IMG/VR virus record: IMGVR_UViG_3300045284_000012
Location: 1-27,865 of that record
Source: a virus
DNA length: 27,865 nt
Reading direction: 5' to 3' (one strand)
The notes under the pieces were generated by a model. The model made no database searches, was not told where the DNA came from, and saw only the letters and a program-made list of their open reading frames with translations. Positions within the stretch are counted from its first letter, which is position 1. Each line of letters starts with the position of its first letter. Positions 1 through 9,112 of this stretch are shown here, piece after piece. Both the position numbers and the translations under genes were made by a program.

Positions 1-2
1 TG

Positions 3-473
3 CTCCAGCTTCGCGGAGACAACCTTGTCTCTCGTGACTTCGTGATGCGTCAGCTTCCCATGGAGATCGATGTCGTACAGATGCAGACTCAGATTGACAA
101 TGAACAGTTTGAGGATGCACTGAAGGCTGGACTGCAGGGATTCATGCAGTCCATTCCACAGATGGCAGCACAGGGAATGGACCCAATGGAGTCCATCATG
201 AAGATGGCTGAGGTCATCAAGCTTCGAGAGTCCGGCCAGCCAATCCATGAGGCCATCCTCAGGGCATATAAGCCCAAGGAGGCCCCACAGGGGGCCTCTG
301 TGGGCCTTGAGGGCATGGGTCAGCCGGTTGGTCCAGCAGCACCTCAAGGCGCTCCTGGCGCCCCTTCTGGGGCTCCGCAGGGAATGGACATGATGAGGCT
401 TCTATCCAGCATGAAGAGCAATGGTGGACCTCCCACCATGACATCACAGACTAGGCGACAGGTACCGATCTAA
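3..473 (+). CDS. Portal protein, C-terminal part (cut by window edge)
   Basis: The reading frame is open back to the window edge, so only about the last 156 residues are present. The visible part begins LQLRGDNLVSRDFVMRQLP, continues through a helical region with many Gln and Met (about residues 15-80) and ends in a Gly/Pro/Ala/Gln-rich flexible tail. This combination is typical of the C-terminus of actinophage portal proteins, which form the dodecameric ring at the capsid vertex that DNA passes through. The stop overlaps the next start by one base (TAATG), so the genes are translationally coupled. Position upstream of the virion genes fits a portal. The conserved portal core lies outside the window, so another head-proximal structural protein cannot be excluded. 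Confidence 0.6.
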   Translation, partial: LQLRGDNLVSRDFVMRQLPMEIDVVQMQTQIDNEQFEDALKAGLQGFMQSIPQMAAQGMDPMESIMKMAEVIKLRESGQPIHEAILRAYKPKEAPQGASVGLEGMGQPVGPAAPQGAPGAPSGAPQGMDMMRLLSSMKSNGGPPTMTSQTRRQVPI

Positions 474-688
474 TGGAACCAACCGTGGGCCGAATGGTTC
501 ACTATGTAAGCTATGGAACTCCCGGCGGAGAGTACGGCAAGGAGTGTCGTGCTGCAATTGTAACTGGAGTCGGTGAGGGGATGGACTGTGATCTAGCCGT
601 CTTCAATCCAACTGGCATGTTCTTCAATCGCTGTTACTATAACGAAGATAAGCCCGGCGGAACCTGGCACTGGCCGGAGAGGATCTGA
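473..688 (+). CDS. Small conserved phage protein (71 aa), function unknown
   Basis: The protein starts at an ATG overlapping the stop of the portal frame. It has a compact beta-type pattern: MVHYVSYGTPGGEYGKECRA, then AAIVTGVG, then DLAVFNPTGMFFNRC and a Trp-rich end (GGTWHWPERI). This layout, with VHY..G near the start and a terminal WHWPE, matches a family of 60-80 aa proteins often found in actinophage genomes, which has no established function. No membrane segment or signal peptide is visible. It sits between portal and internal-protein genes and so is probably expressed late with them. It may be a small virion-associated or regulatory protein. Confidence 0.7.
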   Translation: MEPTVGRMVHYVSYGTPGGEYGKECRAAIVTGVGEGMDCDLAVFNPTGMFFNRCYYNEDKPGGTWHWPERI

Positions 689-855
689 TGTCAATCAACC
701 ATGAGTGTCAGTATGCGGCCTACATCGGCCGCAAGCCAGAGTGGCAGACTGACGACTTCGGCAAGACTGTATGTGTGTACTGTCATGTCGAAGAGAAGAA
801 GGTTCCGGCTCCAGTGGATGCCAAGCCAGCTATCACGAAGACCGTAAGGAAGTAA
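688..855 (+). CDS. Tiny protein with possible zinc-binding Cys motif (55 aa)
   Basis: The frame starts with ATG overlapping the previous stop (TGATG) and ends at a TAA two bases before the next start. It encodes 55 residues beginning MSINHECQYAAYIGRKPEWQ. Cysteines at residue 7 and in VCVYCHVEEKK (CxxCH, about residues 29-33), with His at 5, could form a small zinc site. The C-terminus is Lys/Pro/Ala-rich and basic. It is coupled to its neighbours at both ends, which supports it being real. Function is not recognised. Several comparable tiny Cys-rich proteins are encoded on the opposite strand at the right end of the window. Confidence 0.6.
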   Translation: MSINHECQYAAYIGRKPEWQTDDFGKTVCVYCHVEEKKVPAPVDAKPAITKTVRK

Positions 856-856
856 C

Positions 857-1150
857 ATGACCTACCAGGCATACACGCCAGCCGAGTCCGAGAAGACCGA
901 GATCGGCGATCTAGCAGGAGAGAAGTTCCCGAATCACCCAAAGGTTGGACCTTGGTTCACTCTTCAGGGAACCGCATGTGAGCCATGGGAGGTTGGACTG
1001 TTCGAGTCCAACTCTGAGAACAACTCTCGCCCACAGTCCACCACCAAGTCTCCCGAGTGGGACTCTACTATCATCGTTCAGACCCCGACCACCAAGGCTG
1101 AGCCTGTTGGTGGCGGTGGATCTCTGGATCTGCCTAACCACGGAGGCTAA
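857..1150 (+). CDS. Hypothetical protein (97 aa)
   Basis: The ATG is preceded by AAGGA at a good distance. The product has an acidic N-terminus, a central stretch PWFTLQGTACEPWEVGLFE that could be a short folded unit, and a low-complexity Ser/Thr/Pro/Gly-rich second half ending GGGGSLDLPNHGG. No transmembrane segment or known domain is recognised. The flexible C-terminus resembles those of the portal tail and of the next gene product. A structural or head-associated role is plausible from position only. Overlapping frames on both strands in this stretch look like shadows. Confidence 0.6.
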   Translation: MTYQAYTPAESEKTEIGDLAGEKFPNHPKVGPWFTLQGTACEPWEVGLFESNSENNSRPQSTTKSPEWDSTIIVQTPTTKAEPVGGGGSLDLPNHGG

Positions 1151-1155
1151 CTGTT

Positions 1156-1587
1156 ATGGCTGGCATGCAGGTATCAGGTCCTGGCAAGTTCTCTCAAAGG
1201 ACCGACAAGCAGCCCCTAGCCAGCCTTAACAATGCTGACTATGGGGAGCAGAAGGCATACAAGCAGCTTCAGCAGGATGCGCCTATGGCCGCATCCCCAT
1301 CGGTTCCATCTGGTCAGGGAATGGACTTCTCTTCCCTCTTCGGCAATGCAGCAAGTCGAGTCATTCCAATTGGCCAGGAATCTGGTCAGCCAGGAGTTCC
1401 AGTAACCAACGGCGCCTCCATGGGCGCCGGAGCGGGGATGGATGCACTGGGACTGCAGCCTGTTGATGCTGCAAGCCAGGCTGAGATCAAGGCCTGGCTT
1501 CCGGCCCTTGAAGCGATGGCGAACAACCCGAACAGTTCATCGAGTGCTCGTGCACTCGTAAGGAAGATGAAGGTGCAGAGTGGCTGA
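1156..1587 (+). CDS. Hypothetical protein upstream of the giant internal protein (143 aa)
   Basis: The ATG follows a GGAGG ribosome site nine bases upstream. The product has a polar N-terminus (KFSQRTDKQPLASLNNADYG), a middle rich in Gly, Ser, Pro and Met, and a C-terminal helical segment (about residues 105-140, AEIKAWLPALEAMANNPNSS) ending basic (RALVRKMKVQSG). It overlaps the next gene by 8 bases, which suggests coupled translation and perhaps a fixed ratio to the 1795-residue protein. No catalytic motif is visible. It could be a chaperone or minor virion component for the internal proteins, which is inference from position. Confidence 0.6.
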   Translation: MAGMQVSGPGKFSQRTDKQPLASLNNADYGEQKAYKQLQQDAPMAASPSVPSGQGMDFSSLFGNAASRVIPIGQESGQPGVPVTNGASMGAGAGMDALGLQPVDAASQAEIKAWLPALEAMANNPNSSSSARALVRKMKVQSG

Positions 1588-4500
1588 CTGGTGGAACGAT
1601 GAGGTGAGTGCTGCCTCTCAGGGAATGTATGATGATCCGTGGAGTGCCCTCAACTCGACCATGGTTCCTACCTCGCTTTTCCCGCGAGACCAGCAGCCAG
1701 CTATTGGAGCGAAGCCTACGGCGGCTTCGCTTGGCATGTCCCAGGATGACTTCAACAACTACGTCCACGTAAACGATGACGGCTCTTGGGCCGTCTCCAA
1801 GAACTCCGATGGCTCTCCGCGAGCCAAGGGTTTCATGGGAATGCTTGGAGCTGCTGCATCTTGGGTTAGCAGCGGAGTCAAGGGCATTGACAAGGGCATC
1901 TCCAATGCGCCAGTCATTGGGCAGGCATATGAGGCGAACAAGTGGCTAGTCAAGAAGACAGTCATTCAGCCTCTGGACATCGCTGCCACTGGCTCCTACT
2001 GGATGTACACCAATGCGGTCTCCAGGCCGCTTACGGCGGCCATTCTGCAGCTTGGTAAGGTAGGCCAGGGCAATGCCGGTGCACTGCTAGACAGTGGAGC
2101 ATGGAGCCAGTCCTACGATGCGGCAGAGCACAGGACCCGCAAGGCTACTCAGGCAGATGTGGATGCAGCCAATAAGGCCGCGGAGAATGATCCACTGCAT
2201 CGAGTGAACAGCCTCAAGGTCGGGGATGATATCACCACCCAGCAGGGTATCTCCCCCGGTCAGGCACTTGCCAACGCTGGCGAGACTCAGGGAATGAATC
2301 CCCTTGAGACCTACGGCCGCTCCCTGGCGGCCATTCCAACCTTCGGTCTGTCTATGACCCTCGGTGCTCAGCCTGATGCCAAGTACATGAACGAGAGTTA
2401 CCTCTACGACACGAACTACTGGCAGAAGCAGGAAGGCTGGAAGTACAACGTAGGAACTGGACTGATGGACGCTACGGCGTCCGTTGCCCTGGATCCAACC
2501 ATTGCTGGTGGCAAGGTTCTCAAGCCTATCCGTCTGGCTACTCGCGTTGTCAAGGTAGCCGAGGGCGAGCAAGCTGGAGCCAAGATCGCTGGTATCACTG
2601 TAGTCAAGCCTCGCACTGCCGAGCAGCTTGTCAATGGTGACGCTTTCACCAACCTTGCCAAGACTGCCATTGACAACAAGTGGTCCCCGAATCAGATCAA
2701 CAATGCCCTTGAGCGTGGTCGCGGATCTCGCGGATCCGCTTTCACTACTCGTGACATGGGTGCTCGCCTGTCTCAGGTTCTGTCTCAGGCTGACAATGTC
2801 GACGACTGGAGGCTTGCTGCTCGATTCTCCATGGGAGATGAGGCAGCCTTCGCAGAACTGTCCCAGCGAAGCCAGAGCTTCGCGCTTGCCTACGGCAAGG
2901 CTCTTGATAATCGTGTCGACATCACCAATGCAGACAAGATCTACAAGAAGTCTTTCGCCTCTCTGGTTGACAACAACTTCCAGGCGAAGCCGATCAATCC
3001 AGCTCGCTGGCAGTATGCGACCGAGGATCTTCAGCGTCCGTTTGGACCGATCCCAGAAGAGTATGAGGCTGCCAAGTACAAGCCGCGATCCATTGAGGAT
3101 CGCGTTAAGGTGGATGAGCAGGGCGGACTGTTCATCCGCTCACCATATGTGACGGCTGATAAGGCTGCGGCTGAAGAGATCTCCGAGTCTCCCAAGAACT
3201 TCGAGCAGCTTCAGTTCGAGGGCAAGGGATTCCAGTACGAGGTCAAGCCACTTGACCCCAGCTCCATCCCCACCGCCAGCTACGCTAGTGTCAACATTCC
3301 TGGACTGATCGAGTGGAAGGCTGGAGTGCAGTCCAGTCTTGAGGCCACCAATGTTCAGCTGTCGAACATGGCCAACCGCGACGGTTGGCTTGCCAAGATC
3401 ATGGGTGACAATCTCAATGACCCTGCAGTAGTCAATCCACTCTTCGGGTCCATGCAGGAAGCTCGCTTCGCTGGACTTGGCAGGAACGTAGTCAAGCAGG
3501 CTGAGCGTCGTCAGCTTCAGTACCTTGGCGCTCGTTCAACCGAAGGCTTCCAGGCAAGGCTCATTCAGAACGGTATCTATGGTGGAGCAGTTCGCGTCAT
3601 TGGAAAGATGGGTGACCGTCTACCAACTGGTGTCATCAACCACAATGAGGCTGATGCAACCGCTCGACTGAGTGACTACCTGAAGGCCTCTCCAATTGAT
3701 GGAGAGTCTGCAGCCTACCTGACTGACAACTACAGCAGGATTGCCGACAAGACCAACTCGGTCAAGTACATCACTGATGTGGTTGAGCCAGCACTCCTTG
3801 AGAGCTTTGGCAAGAAGTACGGCCTTGACATCGATACTACTCAGGAGATGTACAACGACTACCGTCGCGTCTCTCAGGGTGAGATGGACAAGGCTCGCAA
3901 TCCAAGCCAGGTATTCTCTGCCACCACTGCAACTGGCGAGAACGGTCAGCCCATTAGGATTGACCAGCTGGCAGATGGCGAGAAGGTAGCTGCACATCCC
4001 CAGCTATCCACTCAGCTTCAGTACACCAGTGCACTTCCGAACCTGAAGGCATTCGATCGCTTCCTAGTCAAGAACGCTCCAATGATCAACAGGATGCGTC
4101 GCAGTGGAATCAGTGCATATGACACACTGGACAATTTTGCAGGATCATTCAACGGTCTCTTCAAGCTTGGCAATCTACTTCGCGTGTCCTATGTGGGACG
4201 CAACGTAGCCGAGGAGACCCTAGCTCAGGCTGCCAAGTTTGGCGCAATGGCAGTGATGTCCAATGCTGCTCGTGGTGGAGCTTCGGTCATGCGCAACGCA
4301 CTGCCTTCAGGGGCAGTGCTTGATGATCTTGGCCGAGTGATTCGCAAGGTTGAGGTCAATCGTTCTCTGCCCATGGTTCAGAACATGAACGAGGCGGTTG
4401 ATGAGCACATCGCCCACATCGAGAGCGAGATTGCCAGGAGGACTCCAGCATCTGGAACCTTCGGCCGAAGGGCCGAGATCGAAGATGCTGAGGGACTTTC

Positions 4501-6967
4501 TTACTGGCAGGATCGTCTAGCCAAGGCCAAGGATACCAGGGCGGAGTTCCAGTCATACGAGGGTGAACTACTGCAGCATGCTCAGCGACAGAGCAAGGCG
4601 CTTGGCGAGGGAACCTTCGTCCACAATGGGCGAGTAGTTCCAGAGGCGTTCAACGAGAACTATGTTGGTGCCATCCCTCGCGATCAGATCACTTCCAGTG
4701 ATTCCTATAGGACCGTCTTCGGCAGGATCCAGGCTGCCATCAGTGAGGACATGCTCCGCACTGGTAACTACAAGACCCTGACTCCATCTGACGATGGCCA
4801 CCTTGATGCATGGAAGCGAGCTGTAAATCTTCAGCTGCTTCAGGATCCAGTTGGCAAGAGGATCGCACAGGATACTACTGGCGATTCTGCTATCAAGTTC
4901 CTGCGATCCCCTGAGGGATCGCTGTATCGCAAGAATCTTGGTGAGGCTGGAGGTCGTGAGCCTGCTGAGCATGTTCGACTGATCAAGGCGATGGTCGACC
5001 AGTATATTCCCGAGAGCATGCGTGAGCAGGCTGCAAAGAATGGCAAGGTTGCCGATGCCGACTTCATGGCCGTCGCAGAAGGCGAGCGGCCTGTTGTTCA
5101 TGGCGAGGAACTGAGGGCTGCTACTCAGGGCAATCAGGGAGCTTTCTCCTGGTTCGATCGCCTCAATGAGAAGTGGTTCAACGGCCTGCCTCGCATGGCC
5201 TCTGACCGACTGTCTTGGCAGCCAACGTACGTTCGTGCTCACCGCATGCACATGCAGGAACTGCTTGAGCAGCACGACAGGGTTCAGGCGAAGTTTGGTC
5301 AGAGTGACTTTGTCAGCATGGATACCATGAACAAGTTCATGTCCAAGGCTGACGGCATGGCCAGGCAGACCATGCGTGAGGTTCTCTATGAGCCGAACCG
5401 CACCAACACTGCTCACGCCCTTCGCTATATCTCCCCGTTCTTCAGTGCATACACTGACTCCCTGTCTCGCTGGGCAGGACTCGTAACCGAGTCCCCTGAC
5501 CTTGTGGGTAAGGTTGCCAAGATCTACAACGCTCCAGTGGCAGCCAATCTGGTAACAGATCGGAACGGGGATAAGGTAGATGAGAACGGTAACAACAGTG
5601 CTGGACAGTTTGTCGGCATGAATGACCGAGTGTTCAACTTCCAGATCAATCCACTGACGAAGAACCTTCCTCCGTCCATCAAGGACATGAAGATCAGCGT
5701 TGGATCTCTGAATGTTGTGACGCCAGGCGAGCCTTGGTGGTCGCCTGGCTTTGGTCCAGTGGTTGCCATTCCAGCAGACACCGTCATGAGGAACTACCCG
5801 ACTGCCAGTAAGTACCTAAACTGGATCAACCCTTACGGGACTCAGGCGGAGAGTACGCAGGCTGATATCATGCGCTCGATCGCACCGAAGTTCGCTGAGG
5901 ATATCTATGACAAGTACGACACCAGTGGACAGAAGTATCAGGACGCCCTAATGGCGTCCTATCGCGCTCAGATGGTTGACTACCATCAGAATGGTGGAGC
6001 ACTTCCAGACTGGAAGAAGGCAGAGTCTGACGCCAATAGCCTGTTCAATCTGAATGCTCTGGCTGATGGCATCCTCCCCGGCAATGTGCGAAGCACTGAC
6101 AAATATCAGTTCTATGTGGATGCACTGAAGTCTCTGCGACAGCAGGATGCCAGCAAGGCCAATGACCTGTTCATGGCCAGGTATGGCAAGGACTTCAAGC
6201 AGTACGCTGATGCACTGATGTTCACTCAGTCCGCAACGAAGTCCAAGACTGGAGTTCCTTCCACTGTCGAAGGACTTGCGGCAAGTCATGAGTTCTCTGG
6301 ACTGATCAAGCAGAACCCAGAACTGGGAGCCTACATTGTGGGCGATCAGTCAAGGGCTGGAGAGTTCAGTCAGTGGGCACTTCTGAATCAGAAGGCCAGT
6401 GGAGACAGGACTACTGTCACTGCAGAGGATCGCATCAAGCAGACTGCAGTCAATGCAGGCTGGGATGCGTACACTAAGATTGCAGATGCCATCCGCGCTG
6501 ATATGGTGAACCAGGGCTATCGCACACTGCAGGATAAGGGAGCAGAACAGCTCGCTGCCCTGAAGCAGCGAGCCATCCTCGCCATTGCCAACAAGTATCC
6601 AGACTGGGCACAGGACTACACTGTCTCCGACAAGGATGCGGTGCCGAAGAGGATCGAAGCCTTCCAGGAGATCGTATCCAACAAGGCACTCTCCACTGAT
6701 CCGAACAGGACTGACGTCAAGTGGATGGCTGCATACCTTACCCAGAGGCAGCAGTTCGTCAACATGCTCAAGGCCCGAGATGCCCAGGGTGGATCTGCTG
6801 TCCTGACCGCTAAGTCTAATGAGGATCTATCGCTGGCATGGACAAGGTTCCGAGAGGCGATTGCCGAGAAGGATACCAAGTTCAGTGCTACGATGGAGCG
6901 CTACCTATCCAATGACCAGCTACAGATTTCGATGATCGGCAAGGGAGTCAATAATGGGAGCTTCTGA
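1580..6967 (+). CDS. Giant internal virion / DNA-ejection protein (1795 aa)
   Basis: This is the longest gene in the window, starting at GTG inside the end of the previous gene. The protein is mostly helical and polar. Moderately hydrophobic stretches occur near residues 85-160 (GMLGAAASWVSSGVKG, DIAATGSYWMYTNAVSRPLT), near 870-920 (LGNLLRVSYVGRNVAEETLA onward) and near 1285 (ALRYISPFFSAYTDSLSRWA). It lacks the long regular coiled coil of a siphovirus or myovirus tape measure and has no recognised enzyme motif. Size, position after the portal and company of a NlpC/P60 protein fit an internal core or ejection protein of a short-tailed phage, comparable in role to T7 gp16. Alternatives are a divergent tape measure or a multi-domain polyprotein. 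Confidence 0.65.
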   Translation: MADWWNDEVSAASQGMYDDPWSALNSTMVPTSLFPRDQQPAIGAKPTAASLGMSQDDFNNYVHVNDDGSWAVSKNSDGSPRAKGFMGMLGAAASWVSSGVKGIDKGISNAPVIGQAYEANKWLVKKTVIQPLDIAATGSYWMYTNAVSRPLTAAILQLGKVGQGNAGALLDSGAWSQSYDAAEHRTRKATQADVDAANKAAENDPLHRVNSLKVGDDITTQQGISPGQALANAGETQGMNPLETYGRSLAAIPTFGLSMTLGAQPDAKYMNESYLYDTNYWQKQEGWKYNVGTGLMDATASVALDPTIAGGKVLKPIRLATRVVKVAEGEQAGAKIAGITVVKPRTAEQLVNGDAFTNLAKTAIDNKWSPNQINNALERGRGSRGSAFTTRDMGARLSQVLSQADNVDDWRLAARFSMGDEAAFAELSQRSQSFALAYGKALDNRVDITNADKIYKKSFASLVDNNFQAKPINPARWQYATEDLQRPFGPIPEEYEAAKYKPRSIEDRVKVDEQGGLFIRSPYVTADKAAAEEISESPKNFEQLQFEGKGFQYEVKPLDPSSIPTASYASVNIPGLIEWKAGVQSSLEATNVQLSNMANRDGWLAKIMGDNLNDPAVVNPLFGSMQEARFAGLGRNVVKQAERRQLQYLGARSTEGFQARLIQNGIYGGAVRVIGKMGDRLPTGVINHNEADATARLSDYLKASPIDGESAAYLTDNYSRIADKTNSVKYITDVVEPALLESFGKKYGLDIDTTQEMYNDYRRVSQGEMDKARNPSQVFSATTATGENGQPIRIDQLADGEKVAAHPQLSTQLQYTSALPNLKAFDRFLVKNAPMINRMRRSGISAYDTLDNFAGSFNGLFKLGNLLRVSYVGRNVAEETLAQAAKFGAMAVMSNAARGGASVMRNALPSGAVLDDLGRVIRKVEVNRSLPMVQNMNEAVDEHIAHIESEIARRTPASGTFGRRAEIEDAEGLSYWQDRLAKAKDTRAEFQSYEGELLQHAQRQSKALGEGTFVHNGRVVPEAFNENYVGAIPRDQITSSDSYRTVFGRIQAAISEDMLRTGNYKTLTPSDDGHLDAWKRAVNLQLLQDPVGKRIAQDTTGDSAIKFLRSPEGSLYRKNLGEAGGREPAEHVRLIKAMVDQYIPESMREQAAKNGKVADADFMAVAEGERPVVHGEELRAATQGNQGAFSWFDRLNEKWFNGLPRMASDRLSWQPTYVRAHRMHMQELLEQHDRVQAKFGQSDFVSMDTMNKFMSKADGMARQTMREVLYEPNRTNTAHALRYISPFFSAYTDSLSRWAGLVTESPDLVGKVAKIYNAPVAANLVTDRNGDKVDENGNNSAGQFVGMNDRVFNFQINPLTKNLPPSIKDMKISVGSLNVVTPGEPWWSPGFGPVVAIPADTVMRNYPTASKYLNWINPYGTQAESTQADIMRSIAPKFAEDIYDKYDTSGQKYQDALMASYRAQMVDYHQNGGALPDWKKAESDANSLFNLNALADGILPGNVRSTDKYQFYVDALKSLRQQDASKANDLFMARYGKDFKQYADALMFTQSATKSKTGVPSTVEGLAASHEFSGLIKQNPELGAYIVGDQSRAGEFSQWALLNQKASGDRTTVTAEDRIKQTAVNAGWDAYTKIADAIRADMVNQGYRTLQDKGAEQLAALKQRAILAIANKYPDWAQDYTVSDKDAVPKRIEAFQEIVSNKALSTDPNRTDVKWMAAYLTQRQQFVNMLKARDAQGGSAVLTAKSNEDLSLAWTRFREAIAEKDTKFSATMERYLSNDQLQISMIGKGVNNGSF

Positions 6968-7814
6968 TGACCTCTTTGCCCAGCTTGGTCTAGGTGCGGG
7001 AGTGACTGGACTCCCAGGGCCTAATGCCCTGGGTCTTCCAGGTGTCTACATGGGCAAGACTACCGGAAAGCCCAAGAAGGGCTTCGCTCCTGGTGAAGTA
7101 GTTCCCGGAACAGCTGGAACAACCGAGCCTCCAGAGGTAGACAAGTATCTCAACTCAGCTGAAGCCGGAGTGCAGCCTTACCATTGGACCGACCAGGAGA
7201 AGAACGACTTCATCCATGCCGGTATCATGAGGAAGCTGCCCGGCTTCAGCGAGAACATGGGACTGCCTGATATTCTTAGCGAGTGGGGCAAGCTGATCAG
7301 TTACTCCACCACTCTCGGCAAGCAGGGAATCAAGATGTCTCCCATGGACATCATGAATACCTACAAGAGTCGAGAAGGGCAGACATACAAGAAGGGCAAT
7401 TGGGAGTATGATGCTGTCACCGATCAGCCAGTCAAGTACGTTGGACCGACCTCCAGGACCGACACTTCCACGCGACTGGATATCAGTACACGAGAAGATG
7501 CTCTAGCTCTAGCCAAGACAAGTATGGCTCAGCTTCTTGGCCGCGCTCCAACTGGTGATGAGCTGAGCAACTATCTCAATACTCTCAATGGATACGAGCG
7601 AGCCAATCCAACTCAGAGTACGACTACTACGCAGATCTCTCCGGAGACCGGTGAAGCGGTCTCCTCTTCCAGTGTTTCAAGTGGTGGAGTCACTCAGGCT
7701 GGAAGGTCTGCAGTACTTGAGCAGGAGATGGAGAAGAAGCCTGAGTATGCCAGCTACCAGGCTGCCTCTACTTACTATGGTGCTATGATGCAGGAACTAA
7801 TGCGAGGATACTGA
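6954..7814 (+). CDS. Probable internal virion protein (286 aa)
   Basis: The ATG lies within the last codons of the giant protein gene, with GGGAG just upstream. The N-terminus is Gly/Pro-rich and flexible (LGLGAGVTGLPGPNALGLPG). A helical domain follows (about 65-130, with YHWTDQEKNDFIHAGIMRKL), then a second helical unit around 175-215 (DALALAKTSMAQLLGRAPTG, ANPTQSTTTTQISPE). The end is Ser/Thr-rich, followed by a short helix. The segment LLGRAPTGDELSNYLNTLNG followed by ERANPT resembles a module I associate with virion-interior proteins of actinophages. No catalytic site is seen. The stop overlaps the NlpC/P60 start (TGATG), which supports a shared assembly. Confidence 0.6.
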   Translation: MGASDDLFAQLGLGAGVTGLPGPNALGLPGVYMGKTTGKPKKGFAPGEVVPGTAGTTEPPEVDKYLNSAEAGVQPYHWTDQEKNDFIHAGIMRKLPGFSENMGLPDILSEWGKLISYSTTLGKQGIKMSPMDIMNTYKSREGQTYKKGNWEYDAVTDQPVKYVGPTSRTDTSTRLDISTREDALALAKTSMAQLLGRAPTGDELSNYLNTLNGYERANPTQSTTTTQISPETGEAVSSSSVSSGGVTQAGRSAVLEQEMEKKPEYASYQAASTYYGAMMQELMRGY

Positions 7815-9112
7815 TGACAGTCCAGGGCAAGCAGGTAGTTGACTACCTCATGAAGTACGTAGGTACTCCCTACGTGTGGGGTGGCAATGATCTCAAGAAT
7901 GGGGTCGACTGCTCTGGACTGCTTCAGCAGGGATTCAAGCAGTTCGGCATCAACATCCCTCGCACGACCTATGAGCAGGTTGGCCAGGGTAAGGCTGTAG
8001 ACATGAAGAGTCTGCAGGTTGGAGATGCTGTCTTCTTCGATACTGACTCTTCTACTTCAGGCCCCGATCACGTTGGTATCTATATCGGCAATGGCAAGAT
8101 GCTACAGGCTCCGCACACTGGAGACGTAGTCAAGGTTACCGATATCACCTCAAGCTACTGGACTGGGAAGTTCATGGGCGGACGACGCTTTAATGGCGTC
8201 GTCGGTGGCGGAGATGCCAACACTGATTGGGGATCTCAGACTCAGACTGAGCGCAAGCTCAGTCCACAGGATCTGGCCTCAAGCTATGGTTGGGCGTACT
8301 CCTTCCTCTCCTCCGATCCAAGCCTGGAGAACCTGTTCGGCTCTGCTGTTGATGGAGACTGGACTCCAGACAAGTTCCAGGCTGAACTGAGGAATACTGA
8401 CTTCTGGAAGAACAACTCTGACGTTGCACGTAAGGCGCTTCAGCAAAAGTCTGCTGATCCTGCCACTTGGTCAGCCAAGATGGATGCCAACAAGATGGTA
8501 GTGTCGCAGCTTGCATCAAAGCTTGGAGCGGCCATTCCAGATGGCCAGCTCCCGAAGCTGGCCGAGCAGATGGAAATGTTTGGCATGAACGAAGAGCAGC
8601 TGGCTTCCATTCTTGGCGGTTGGGTTGACTTCACCAACGGCACCATGACTGGTCAGGCTGGCATGTACGAGCACAACATGCGCCAGTATGCCGACTCCAT
8701 GGGAGTCGATCTTGGCCAGCAGTCCATCAAGAACTATGCACAGCTCATGATCAAGGGACTATCCAGCCAGCAGGACTTCCAGAACTTCGTGAATGAACAG
8801 GCCACTTCTGCCTATCCAGCCTTCAGTGAGCAGATCAAGGCTGGTCAGAACATGAAGAACATCGCCAACCCTTACATTCAGATGATGTCTCAGTCACTTG
8901 AGATGGATCCCAATACGATCAGCCTCAAGGATCCGACCATCATGGCTGGACTGAACGGGGTGGATGAGAAGGGAAAGCCAGTCGGCAGGAATCTGGTCGA
9001 CTTCCAGCAGATGCTACGCGGTGATCCGCGTTGGCGACAGACTCAGCAGGCACAGAACCAGACCATGAACATCGGCAACAGTGTACTCAAGAACATGGGA
9101 GTGATCAGCTAA
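7814..9112 (+). CDS. NlpC/P60 peptidoglycan hydrolase fused to an internal-protein domain (432 aa)
   Basis: Residues 1-125 form a NlpC/P60 cysteine peptidase. The conserved start GTPYVWGGND is followed by the catalytic Cys33 in DCSGL, His86 in PDHVGIYIG and a third polar residue, probably His101. Such enzymes cut peptide bonds in peptidoglycan stems. Residues 145-432 form a separate helical region homologous to almost all of the next gene product. It includes DGDWTPDKFQAELRNTDFW at 180-198 and a C-terminal DPRWRQTQ segment. Placement within the internal-protein block, far from the holin, suggests a virion-carried enzyme that opens the wall during DNA entry, like the lytic domain of T7 gp16. 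It could alternatively act as the lysis endolysin, since no other hydrolase is in the window. Confidence 0.85.
   Translation: MTVQGKQVVDYLMKYVGTPYVWGGNDLKNGVDCSGLLQQGFKQFGINIPRTTYEQVGQGKAVDMKSLQVGDAVFFDTDSSTSGPDHVGIYIGNGKMLQAPHTGDVVKVTDITSSYWTGKFMGGRRFNGVVGGGDANTDWGSQTQTERKLSPQDLASSYGWAYSFLSSDPSLENLFGSAVDGDWTPDKFQAELRNTDFWKNNSDVARKALQQKSADPATWSAKMDANKMVVSQLASKLGAAIPDGQLPKLAEQMEMFGMNEEQLASILGGWVDFTNGTMTGQAGMYEHNMRQYADSMGVDLGQQSIKNYAQLMIKGLSSQQDFQNFVNEQATSAYPAFSEQIKAGQNMKNIANPYIQMMSQSLEMDPNTISLKDPTIMAGLNGVDEKGKPVGRNLVDFQQMLRGDPRWRQTQQAQNQTMNIGNSVLKNMGVIS

Noticed and set aside
4568-5416. Minus-strand open frame of 282 aa inside the giant protein gene
   Set aside because: It is antisense to a continuous, coherent coding frame and shows no domain or ribosome site.
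1580-6967. Calling the 1795-aa protein a tape measure
   Set aside because: There is no long regular coiled coil, no preceding frameshifted chaperone pair and no tail-tube gene, so I preferred an internal ejection protein.
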